Shown here piece by piece: positions 30,226 through 37,531 of a stretch of 64,000 nt of DNA. This stretch comes from Acidimicrobiales bacterium (lineage in GTDB: Bacteria; Actinomycetota; Acidimicrobiia; Acidimicrobiales; Aldehydirespiratoraceae). Numbering within the stretch: the first letter of the stretch is position 1; each line of letters opens with the position of its first letter. The notes beneath the pieces were generated by a model that did not search any database, had not been told where the DNA came from, and saw nothing but the letters and a program-made list of their open reading frames with translations. The position numbers and the translations under genes are program-made. The stretch covers positions 124,001-188,000 of the forward strand of contig JAQWMR010000015.1 in the NCBI GenBank assembly GCA_029246685.1, read 5' to 3'.

Positions 30226-31248
30226 ATGACCGAAAACACCGAGGAACTGCCATCACTCGAGCGAGCCCTGGTCGAGCTGCGGCGGGTCATCGTCGGCCAG
30301 GAACGGCTGAACGAACGGCTCCTCGTCGCGCTCGTCGCCGGCGGACATTGCCTCCTCGAGGGCCCGCCCGGCCTCGCGAAAACCCTCGCTGTGCGAACCC
30401 TCGCCGACACCACCGGCGGCTCGTTCGCGCGGGTGCAGTTCACCCCTGATCTCCTCCCGGCCGACATCACCGGCACCCGGATCTACCGTGCGTCGACCGA
30501 GCAGTTCGATGTCGAACTCGGCCCGGTCTTCGCCAACTTCGTTCTCGCCGACGAGATCAACCGCGCCCCCGCGAAAGTGCAGTCCGCCCTGCTCGAGGTG
30601 ATGGCAGAGCACCAGGTGACAATCGGCGGCGAGGCCCACGAAGTCCCGTCGCCGTTCCTCGTGCTGGCCACGCAGAACCCGATCGAGTCCGAGGGCGTCT
30701 ACGCGCTCCCCGAGGCACAGCGCGATCGCTTCTTGATGAAGGTCGTCATCGACTACCCCACGCCGCACGAGGAACTCGAGATCGTGCGGCGGATGGGCGT
30801 GAATCCACCGAGCGCGAACCAGGTCCTGTCCCCCGAGATCGTGCTCGAACTCCAGAGCCAAGCCGACGCCGTGATCGTGGATCAGGGCACGCTCGACTAC
30901 GCGGTCAACCTCGTGATCACGACGCGCGATCCGGGCAACCACGGGCTGCCGGACCTGGTCGGCATGATCGAGTACGGCGCGAGCCCGCGCGCATCCCTCG
31001 GCCTCATCGCCGCGGGCAAGGCTATGGCCCTGCTCCGCGGTCGTGACTACGTCGTGCCTCAGGACGTGTTCGACATCGCCCCCGATGTCCTGCGCCATCG
31101 GCTCGTGTTGTCCTACGAGGCTCTGGCCGCGGATCTCGACGTCGAGCAGGTCATCATCCGGCTCCTGTCCACCATTCCCGCTCCGATGGTCTCGCCGACC
31201 ACCCGGGACCCCGCCCGCCTCGGCGAGGCTGACTACCGCCCGACGTGA
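30226..31248 (+). CDS. MoxR-family AAA+ ATPase
   Basis: A 340-residue AAA+ chaperone-like ATPase with Walker A GPPGLAKT (46-53), Walker B FVLADEINRA, sensor LATQNPIE and a C-terminal lid. MoxR proteins act with DUF58 and VWA proteins to mature enzymes or remodel envelope complexes. GAAGGAG precedes the ATG. The gene is followed by DUF58 and VWA genes with GTGA and TGATG overlaps, so the three are one operon. Confidence 0.95.
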   Translation: MTENTEELPSLERALVELRRVIVGQERLNERLLVALVAGGHCLLEGPPGLAKTLAVRTLADTTGGSFARVQFTPDLLPADITGTRIYRASTEQFDVELGPVFANFVLADEINRAPAKVQSALLEVMAEHQVTIGGEAHEVPSPFLVLATQNPIESEGVYALPEAQRDRFLMKVVIDYPTPHEELEIVRRMGVNPPSANQVLSPEIVLELQSQADAVIVDQGTLDYAVNLVITTRDPGNHGLPDLVGMIEYGASPRASLGLIAAGKAMALLRGRDYVVPQDVFDIAPDVLRHRLVLSYEALAADLDVEQVIIRLLSTIPAPMVSPTTRDPARLGEADYRPT

Positions 31249-32174
31249 CCCCGAGCCTGTCTCTTCGCGCTGACGACGATCCGGCCCGCACGCGTGAGGT
31301 CCTGCGTCGTCTCGAACTCGACGTCGCCCGGCGCCTCGCCGGCCTGCTTCAGGGCGACTACCGCGGTCTCGTGCCGGGGCTCGGCAGCGAGCCCGGCGAA
31401 GCACGGCCCTACTCCCCTGGCGACGACGTTCGCAGGATGGACTGGAACGTCACCGCCAGAATGCGAGTGCCGCACGTGCGCGAGTCGATTGCCGATCGGG
31501 AGCTCGAGACCACGGTTCTCGTGGATCTCTCGCCGAGTCTGGACTTCGGAACGGTCCGCCACACGAAAGCTGAACTCGCTGTCGCTGCCGTCGCCGCGAT
31601 CGGCTTGCTCACCGACAAGATCAGAAATCGGCTGGGCGCGATCGTCCACGACGGTGCGGCGCTGCACGACGTCAAGCCCGGCAGCGGTCGGCGCCACATG
31701 ATGTCTGTTCTCCATCGTCTGGCGACGGCTGAACCGCAGACTGGGTCAACTTCGCTGGCCGAAGGTCTTCATTGGCTCGCCAGCCCAGCCCGTCGGGGCG
31801 GGCTGGCGGTGGTCATCTCCGATCTTCTTCGGCCGGGATGGACAGAGCCGCTGCGGGCAGTCGGGCTCCGACACGAAACACTCGTCATCGAAGTCGTGGA
31901 TCCGCGCGAACTCGAGCTGCCAAATGTCGGTCTGATCGAGCTGCGTGATCAGCGCACCGGCCGCGTCGTGGAGGTCGACACGCGCAAGGCCAAGGTGCGC
32001 GATCGGTTCGCCGAGGCCGGCCGGGAGCGTCTCGCCGCGCATGCCAGCGACGTCCGCTCGGCCCGGGCCGACCATCTCGTCCTGCGTACTGACCGCGACT
32101 GGGTGATCGACCTGGCCAAGTTCGTCGACCAACGGCGTCGGCGGCGTCGCGTCGCCACCATGGCGGTCCACTGA
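31245..32174 (+). CDS. DUF58 domain protein
   Basis: A 309-residue MoxR-associated protein with the DUF58 signature: RPYSPGDDVRRMDWNVTAR, then a VWA-like fold beginning LVDLSPSLDFG, where the DxSxS metal motif is partly kept. The GTG start at 31245 overlaps the moxR stop (GTGA). The protein is soluble, and binding of metal and partner is inferred from the family. Confidence 0.92.
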   Translation: MTPSLSLRADDDPARTREVLRRLELDVARRLAGLLQGDYRGLVPGLGSEPGEARPYSPGDDVRRMDWNVTARMRVPHVRESIADRELETTVLVDLSPSLDFGTVRHTKAELAVAAVAAIGLLTDKIRNRLGAIVHDGAALHDVKPGSGRRHMMSVLHRLATAEPQTGSTSLAEGLHWLASPARRGGLAVVISDLLRPGWTEPLRAVGLRHETLVIEVVDPRELELPNVGLIELRDQRTGRVVEVDTRKAKVRDRFAEAGRERLAAHASDVRSARADHLVLRTDRDWVIDLAKFVDQRRRRRRVATMAVH

Positions 32175-33151
32175 TGCCCGACATCGACTTCGATCACCCG
32201 ACTCGGCTGTGGCTGCTCATCGCGATCGGCGTGCTGCTTCTCATCTACGTCGGCGTCCAGCGCCAGCGCGGCCAGTACGCGCTTCGGTTCTCGGACGCGA
32301 CGCTGCTCGACAGCGTTGCGCCGAAGCGCCCCGGCTGGCGACGCCACCTCGTCGCGGTGCTGTTCCTCGCCACCGGCGGCCTGATGGTTGCGGCGTTCGC
32401 CGGCCCGCACCGGGAGATTCTTCCCTATCGGGCCACGATCGTTCTCACGATCGACACCTCTCTCTCGATGGGAGCGACTGACGTGGATCCGACCCGCCTC
32501 GACGGCGCGAAGGCGGCGGCCTTCGACTTCCTCTCCGACGTCCCCGACTCGGTCGACGTGGCCCTCATCTCCTTCGATGAGTTCCCCGTTATCCAGGTCG
32601 CGCCTACCGCTGACCGCCAGGAGGTTGCGGCCGCAGTTCGGTCGTTGGAGCTCGGCCCGTTCACCGCCACCGGCGACGCGATCGTCGCCTCCGTGCAGGC
32701 CCTTCGCGACACCGGCCGCCCGATCGTGGACGACATCGGCGACCCCACATCGGTCGTGATCCTGCTCTCGGATGGCGAGCCGACGATCGGGCGTCTCATC
32801 GACGACGCCGTCACGGAGGCCATCGCCCACCAGGTGCAGATCAATACCGTCGCGTTCGGAACCGCGTTCGGCGAGGTGGAGATCGAGGATCCGGACAACC
32901 CCGGCACCACGCTCCTCCAACCGGTGCCGGTCGACGAGGTGACGATGGAAACCGTCGCCCTCGCTACAGGCGGCGAGTTCTACAGCACCGACTCGTTCAC
33001 TGACCTCGCCGACGTCTACCGCGACATCGGCACGGCGCTTGCCGAGGAGCCGATCCGCGAGGACCTCCACGAGCAGATCATGGGCTTCGCCCTCATCGCC
33101 GCGGCGCTCACTGCCACGCTCAGCCTCCTCTGGTTTCAACGCCTTCCCTAA
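32174..33151 (+). CDS. BatA-like VWA-domain membrane protein
   Basis: A 325-residue protein with an N-terminal pair of membrane helices (about 11-30 and 59-76), a VWA domain whose MIDAS begins DTSLSMG near residue 93, a threonine segment TATGDAIVAS, and a C-terminal membrane helix. It fits the BatA family of MoxR operons. The TGATG overlap with DUF58 indicates coupling. The second VWA gene that often follows is missing, and instead there is a decayed segment. Confidence 0.9.
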   Translation: MPDIDFDHPTRLWLLIAIGVLLLIYVGVQRQRGQYALRFSDATLLDSVAPKRPGWRRHLVAVLFLATGGLMVAAFAGPHREILPYRATIVLTIDTSLSMGATDVDPTRLDGAKAAAFDFLSDVPDSVDVALISFDEFPVIQVAPTADRQEVAAAVRSLELGPFTATGDAIVASVQALRDTGRPIVDDIGDPTSVVILLSDGEPTIGRLIDDAVTEAIAHQVQINTVAFGTAFGEVEIEDPDNPGTTLLQPVPVDEVTMETVALATGGEFYSTDSFTDLADVYRDIGTALAEEPIREDLHEQIMGFALIAAALTATLSLLWFQRLP

Positions 33152-33348
33152 GCGGCTCGCGAAATTCCTTCATCGGATTGGACCGGCACGATCGCTCATC
33201 GGGCCTCGGGTCACCCGGGTTCCTCGAGTCTGATCGCGACGCCCGGCGACGAAGGCGAGATTCCCTCTTTCGAAGTCGGCGAGGACATTCCCATCATCAC
33301 GGGCTCGCAGTTCGCGATCGCCCCGGGGGTATCCGGTCCGAGCTTCTA

Positions 33349-33914
33349 CGGCACGACCGTGGACGAGTTCGGCGGGCTCTACGGCCTGTTCGCCAACGCG
33401 GGCACAGCCGGGCTCGGTTAGCTGCACGAGACGCCGGTCGAGGACTGGCGCTTCGTACTCGGCGTGAATCTCGACGGCGTGTTTTTCTGCTATAAGCACG
33501 CGCTCCCCCACATGATGGAGACCGGCGGTTCGATCGTCGCGACGTCGTCGATCGCGGGATCGGTCACCGGCGCCGGGCTCGGCGATCTCCTACACCGTCT
33601 CCAAGTTCGGCGTCATCGGGATGATGCGCCAGATCGCGGTCGACTACGGCGCCTACGACATTCGGGCCAACGCGATCCAGCCGGCGGGAGTCGGCGGCAC
33701 CAACATGGGTCGCCACGCTGCAGAGGATCGCGAACGGTCCGGGTCCACCGCTCCTCCCGACCGCATGCCTCGCCCCCGGCCGTGGATGCCGATTCGCCGG
33801 GCCGGCCACTCCCGCGACGAGTACGGCGCGACGGTGGCCTTCCTGATGTCCGACGACGCGGGCTTCATCACCGGCGCCCAGCTGCCGGTGGACGGCGGTT
33901 ACCTCTCGACCTGA
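33349..33914 (+). pseudogene. short-chain dehydrogenase remnant with TAG and frameshift
   Basis: SDR-family sequence is recognisable from VDEFGGLYGLFANAGTAGLG, through VEDWRFVLGVNLDGVFFC, SIVATSSIAGS and the catalytic YTVSK, to ITGAQLPVDGGYLST. The N-terminal Gly-motif domain is absent. TAG at 33419-33421 replaces what is usually Trp before LHETP, and the frame shifts near 33583. From 33152 to about 33348 the sequence has no recognisable gene. It is decayed and not functional as read. Confidence 0.75.
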
Positions 33915-33918
33915 CGCT

Positions 33919-34503
33919 TCAGTCCGCGTCAGCGAGGAACAGCTCTGCCGCGTCCTCAAGCTCTTGCGCGCTCTGCTCGTAGGGGTTCCAGCCGTTCTTC
34001 CATGCGATCAGCTCCGAGAACCAGATGTGTTCGAGAGAACGGATGATCTTGTCGCGGCGATCGGCGGGGAAGTCCGGCGAGAAGGCCGTCCGCAACATCG
34101 CGCTGAACGTGAGCCCGAGCGCCTCCTGGCTGTCCTTGCCGTGGGGCCCCTCCGCGACCAGCCCGCCGATGACGGCCGCCGAGACGTTTGGGTTCTCGGC
34201 CATGCCTCTCGTCATTCGGCGAAGAATGTCGAGGACCCGTTCGAGCGTTGTCGAACCCTCGGGCGGATGCCGCTCGACCGACACCTGCAGCGCTTCGACC
34301 CAGAGCGTCATCGACTCCGCGAGCAGATGATCTTTGGACGTGAAGTAGTGGTACACGGTGCCGAGCGCGACCTCGGCCCTATCGGCGACGGTGCGCATCT
34401 GTACGCCGTCGTAGCCGCCTTCGGTCGCCAGCTCGATCGCGGCGGCCAGAACGCGAAGACGGCGCTCTGCCTGCTTCTCAGTGAGCGGCCGCGCCTCGGA
34501 CAT
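33919..34503 (-). CDS. TetR-family transcriptional regulator
   Basis: A 194-residue repressor with an N-terminal helix-turn-helix (RVLAAAIELATEGGYDGVQMR, VALGTVYHYFTSKDHL) and an all-helical ligand domain. The pattern resembles KstR-like regulators of lipid and steroid catabolism, which fits the surrounding acyl-CoA genes, but the ligand is not known. It is divergent from the F420-type oxidoreductase gene at 34674, which it may control. Confidence 0.88.
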   Translation of the reverse strand: MSEARPLTEKQAERRLRVLAAAIELATEGGYDGVQMRTVADRAEVALGTVYHYFTSKDHLLAESMTLWVEALQVSVERHPPEGSTTLERVLDILRRMTRGMAENPNVSAAVIGGLVAEGPHGKDSQEALGLTFSAMLRTAFSPDFPADRRDKIIRSLEHIWFSELIAWKNGWNPYEQSAQELEDAAELFLADAD

Positions 34504-34673
34504 TCCGAGATGCTAGTTGGACGGTCACCCGCTCCAGAGCAGCCATCGTGCGCCGATGCGACGTCACACGCTCGAGATCCCGCTGTCCCTGGGTTTCGGT
34601 ACTGCCGATCTTGCGCATGACCTCCTGTCGGCGAATGAGGGCCTGGCCATGAGGGCTGACATAGCTTCGTCAC

Positions 34674-35687
34674 GTGCTCATCGACGCAGGACTCACTGGT
34701 GATCTGAACGGAGCCGCCGGGCGTGCTCGCGACCTGACCGATGCGGGCCTCGACGGCCTCTTCACGTTCGAGGGGAACAGCGACGTCTTCTTCCCGCTGG
34801 TCCACGCTACGGATCTCGACGTGGACATCTACACGAACGTCGCCATTGCCTTCCCCCGCTCCCCAATGCATCTCGCCTACCAGGCGTGGGACCTGCACCG
34901 GGCGAGCGGCGGCCGCTTTGCCCTCGGGCTCGGGACGCAGATCAAGCCGCACATCGAGCGGCGGTTCTCGTCGACATGGGGCAAGCCCGTTGCCCGGATG
35001 GTGGAGCTGATCGAGTGCCTTCACGCGATCTGGGACAACTGGATCGACGGCGTCCCGCTCGCCCACCACGGCGAGTTCTACCGAGCTGACCTCATGACGC
35101 CGATCTTCGTGCCACCCGATCTCGGCCACCCTCGGCCACAGATCTGGGCCGGTGCTCTCGGTCCCCGGATGACCGAAGCCATGGCCCAGCACGCCGACGG
35201 CATCATCATCCATCCGTTCAACACAGGCGACTTCCTCGCCGAGCGGACCCTGCCGATGATCGAGGCCGGGCTCGAAGCAGCCGGCCGCACCCGAGAGGAC
35301 CTCGTCCTCAACGTCGGCTGCATCGCCAACCCGTGCCTCACCGATGAGGAGTACGAGCGGGCCTCGACCGCGATGCGTTACAACCTGGCCTTCTATGCCT
35401 CCACCCCGGCCTACCGGGTGACGCTCGACCATCACGGCCTCGGCGATCTGCAACCCAAGCTACGCGAGATCACCAAGGGGGGCGACTGGTCGACCCTGGG
35501 CGATCTCATCGACGACGACGTGCTCGATCTGCTCGCCGTCCGCGGGACGCCGGATGCGTGCGCCGCCCGTCTCATCGAGGAGTACGGCGGACTCGCCGAT
35601 CGCATGTCGCTCACCGTGTCGACGGCAAACACCGAAGCACTGAGCGCGATGCTGGCCGCGATCGCGACTGCAACCTCGATCGGGTGA
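34674..35687 (+). CDS. LLM-class, probably F420-dependent oxidoreductase
   Basis: A 337-residue luciferase-like TIM-barrel protein: GLDGLFTFEGNSDVFFPL, YTNVAIAFPRSPMHLAYQ, RFALGLGTQIKPHIERRF and PQIWAGALGPRMTEAMAQHADG are typical of actinobacterial F420-dependent enzymes. The start is GTG at 34674. The last codons and stop lie inside a 39-bp inverted repeat shared with the end of the convergent Rieske gene. The substrate is unknown. Confidence 0.88.
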   Translation: MLIDAGLTGDLNGAAGRARDLTDAGLDGLFTFEGNSDVFFPLVHATDLDVDIYTNVAIAFPRSPMHLAYQAWDLHRASGGRFALGLGTQIKPHIERRFSSTWGKPVARMVELIECLHAIWDNWIDGVPLAHHGEFYRADLMTPIFVPPDLGHPRPQIWAGALGPRMTEAMAQHADGIIIHPFNTGDFLAERTLPMIEAGLEAAGRTREDLVLNVGCIANPCLTDEEYERASTAMRYNLAFYASTPAYRVTLDHHGLGDLQPKLREITKGGDWSTLGDLIDDDVLDLLAVRGTPDACAARLIEEYGGLADRMSLTVSTANTEALSAMLAAIATATSIG

Positions 35688-35829
35688 CGGGCGCTCGTCC
35701 ACCGGCGTTGGCGACCACACCGACCGGTGTCACAACGCCACTCCACCTGCGATCGGCGGGGGAGCGCCTGCCGAGTTCTGGTTCGTGCCTACGCCGGTGG
35801 ACGAGCGCCCGTCACCCGATCGAGGTTGC
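35670..35829. repeat. 39-bp perfect inverted repeat at convergent gene ends
   Basis: Bases 35670-35708 are the exact reverse complement of 35791-35829, with an 82-bp spacer. The left arm contains the last codons and stop of the LLM gene and the right arm encodes the last residues of the Rieske oxygenase. A transcript from either side could fold into a long hairpin. It may be a bidirectional terminator, the scar of a fold-back rearrangement, or an assembly artefact. Confidence 0.9.
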
Positions 35830-37114
35830 GGTGCAGGTTGATGATCCGGCACTCCTCGCCCGACAGCGTGAGGTGCGTGAGGCTCGGCGCGTGTAGCCCC
35901 TTCTGCGCCCGCTCGAGGTTGGTGACGTCTTGATCGATCACCAGACCCATCGAGTACGAGCCCGGCGCCACCTCGGCGGTCGCCGGATCAACGCGGGGCG
36001 CGTCCGGAGCGACTCGGTCGAACGCCATGATGTCCATGTAGCCCTCATCCGGTGTCGCACCAGGTCGAGCCCGGACCACCTGGAGTAGATCGCCAAAGAA
36101 CAGCACGGTGATGTTGGGGAACAGGTTGTACTGCTCCATCGTCATCATCGCAGTGGTGTCGAATCGACTGAGGTCGACGCCGTTCTCCGCCTCGAAGTGA
36201 TCCCGGATCATGCCGGCGAGCACGTCGCGCAGCGACGAGCCCTCGGGCACCTCGGGACAATCTCCAGCGTCGTTCCCCTCGGAAATGCCGACCCGGCCGC
36301 CCATCACCTCGACGAACCCCTCCCAGATCTCCTGGTCGGTCGCGCCGCCGCGGATTCTGGGTGACGCCAATCCGTAGGGCTGCGTCAGCCGGCCGTGACG
36401 ATCCCAGATGACCTGCGGCGAGTTCACGTCGTCGACCATGCGCAACATCTCGGGGTGGATCCCCTGCACGTGGTAGGTCTCGCTGAACCCGTCGATGATC
36501 GTCTTCCAGTTGGCCGACATCGGGATCGAGATCAGCGCCTTGCAGCGGAAGTGATCGATGTCGGTCCACGCGGCCTCGGTCGGGACCGGGTCGAGGAACT
36601 CCGCCAGCGGCTCGCAGTCGGGGTTCGGGTTGACGAAAACCATGGGGCCCCAGGAGTCGACGGCCGCCGCGAACAGCGGGTAGTCGTCGTTGCGCAGCGC
36701 CCCGAAGCCCTTCCGGCTCGGCACCTCCCGCAGCTCGCCCTCGAGGTTCCATGACCAGCGATGGAACGGGCAGCGCAACTCGGCGAGGCCCTGCTCGTGC
36801 TCCGCGCAGAGCTGCATGCCTCGATGCCGACAGGCGTTCTGGAACGCTCGGAGCTCACCATCGGCGCCCCGGACGATGAGGATCGACAGCGTGCCGATGT
36901 CGTAGACGAAGACGTCGCCCGGGTTCTTCACATGGTCGAGCGAGCAGGCGAGCTGCCATGTGGACGGCCACACCTTCTCGTGCTCGATCGCGGCCCATGC
37001 CGGATCGGTGTAGCGAGACGCATCGACCTTCACCGGCTCGTCCACCCGGCGGACGGAGACGATCGTCTCCCCCTCCGGAGCGTCGTCCGTGTGTAGGTCG
37101 TGCGTCAGGCTCAC
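35789..37114 (-). CDS. Rieske non-haem iron oxygenase, large subunit
   Basis: A 441-residue aromatic-ring-hydroxylating-type oxygenase. The Rieske [2Fe-2S] ligands are Cys95, His97, Cys115 and His118 (CRHRGMQLC, CPFHRW). The mononuclear iron site is in DGFSETYHVQGIHPE (His215, His220). GTG at 37114 overlaps the TGA of the ArsC-like gene (GTGA), so it is the last gene of the acyl-CoA synthetase-ArsC-Rieske operon. Substrate unknown; a hydrophobic ring or carnitine-like compound is possible. Confidence 0.92.
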   Translation of the reverse strand: MSLTHDLHTDDAPEGETIVSVRRVDEPVKVDASRYTDPAWAAIEHEKVWPSTWQLACSLDHVKNPGDVFVYDIGTLSILIVRGADGELRAFQNACRHRGMQLCAEHEQGLAELRCPFHRWSWNLEGELREVPSRKGFGALRNDDYPLFAAAVDSWGPMVFVNPNPDCEPLAEFLDPVPTEAAWTDIDHFRCKALISIPMSANWKTIIDGFSETYHVQGIHPEMLRMVDDVNSPQVIWDRHGRLTQPYGLASPRIRGGATDQEIWEGFVEVMGGRVGISEGNDAGDCPEVPEGSSLRDVLAGMIRDHFEAENGVDLSRFDTTAMMTMEQYNLFPNITVLFFGDLLQVVRARPGATPDEGYMDIMAFDRVAPDAPRVDPATAEVAPGSYSMGLVIDQDVTNLERAQKGLHAPSLTHLTLSGEECRIINLHRNLDRVTGARPPA

Positions 37115-37488
37115 GATCCGAACATCTCCGCCAATCGGTCCTTGGCCTTCACGCCGTCGAGCGGACGCCCGACGATGGCCTTCTTCGGACCGACGATCAC
37201 CGGCCGCTCGAGGAGGCGGTGGTACCGATCGAGCACCTCGACGACGGCATCGGCGTTGCCGACGTAGTCGTCCTCGCTGAGCTCCAGCTTCTTGAACTGG
37301 CTGTCCTTGCGAACGAGCCGCTCGACCGGATCCTCCAGCTTCTTGATGAGGGCCCGCAAGGTCTTCTCGTCAGGGAAGTCCTTCATGTAGCGAACCTCTT
37401 CGAAATCGACGCCCATCTCCATGGCGACCGCCACGGCGTTGCTCGACGAGTTTCAATGCTGGTTGTGGTAAATCGTGAACTTGGTCAT
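37111..37488 (-). CDS. ArsC-family protein with in-frame TGA (candidate selenocysteine) at the redox Cys
   Basis: Reading through the TGA at 37453-37455 gives 125 residues: MTKFTIYHNQH, Sec12, NSSSNAVAVAMEMG. This matches the ArsC/Spx thioredoxin-like family, whose first strand is followed by HNPxC with the redox Cys exactly where TGA lies. Downstream, ERPVIVGPKKAIVGRP carries the two conserved Arg positions. Without readthrough, translation could only restart at GTG 37434, losing strand 1 and the active site. A 7-bp hairpin with a GGUC loop begins 16 nt after TGA. The gene lies between acyl-CoA synthetase and Rieske genes, coupled to the latter. The alternative is a nonsense mutation or base error. 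Confidence 0.75.
37419..37436 (-). promoter_or_regulatory. candidate bacterial SECIS element
   Basis: On the coding strand CCGTGGC (37436-37430) pairs with GCCATGG (37425-37419), seven base pairs including one G-U, around the tetraloop GGTC (37429-37426). The loop starts 23 nt after the TGA. Known bacterial SECIS elements lie directly downstream of UGA, with a short upper stem and a G in the first loop positions; the E. coli fdhF loop also contains GGUC. The fit is by eye and was not folded computationally. Confidence 0.6.
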
Positions 37489-37489
37489 C

Positions 37490-37531
37490 TCACATCCCGC
37501 CATGCGGCGGAACCGCGGTCGTTGTCTTCAT
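37490..37531 (-). other. possible 13-codon coupling ORF
   Basis: An ATG overlaps the acyl-CoA synthetase stop (ATGA) and opens MKTTTAVPPHGGM, ending one base before the ATG of the ArsC-like gene. Such a mini-ORF could carry ribosomes from one gene to the next across the 39-base gap, which lacks a strong ribosome-binding site. Expression is unproven. Confidence 0.25.
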
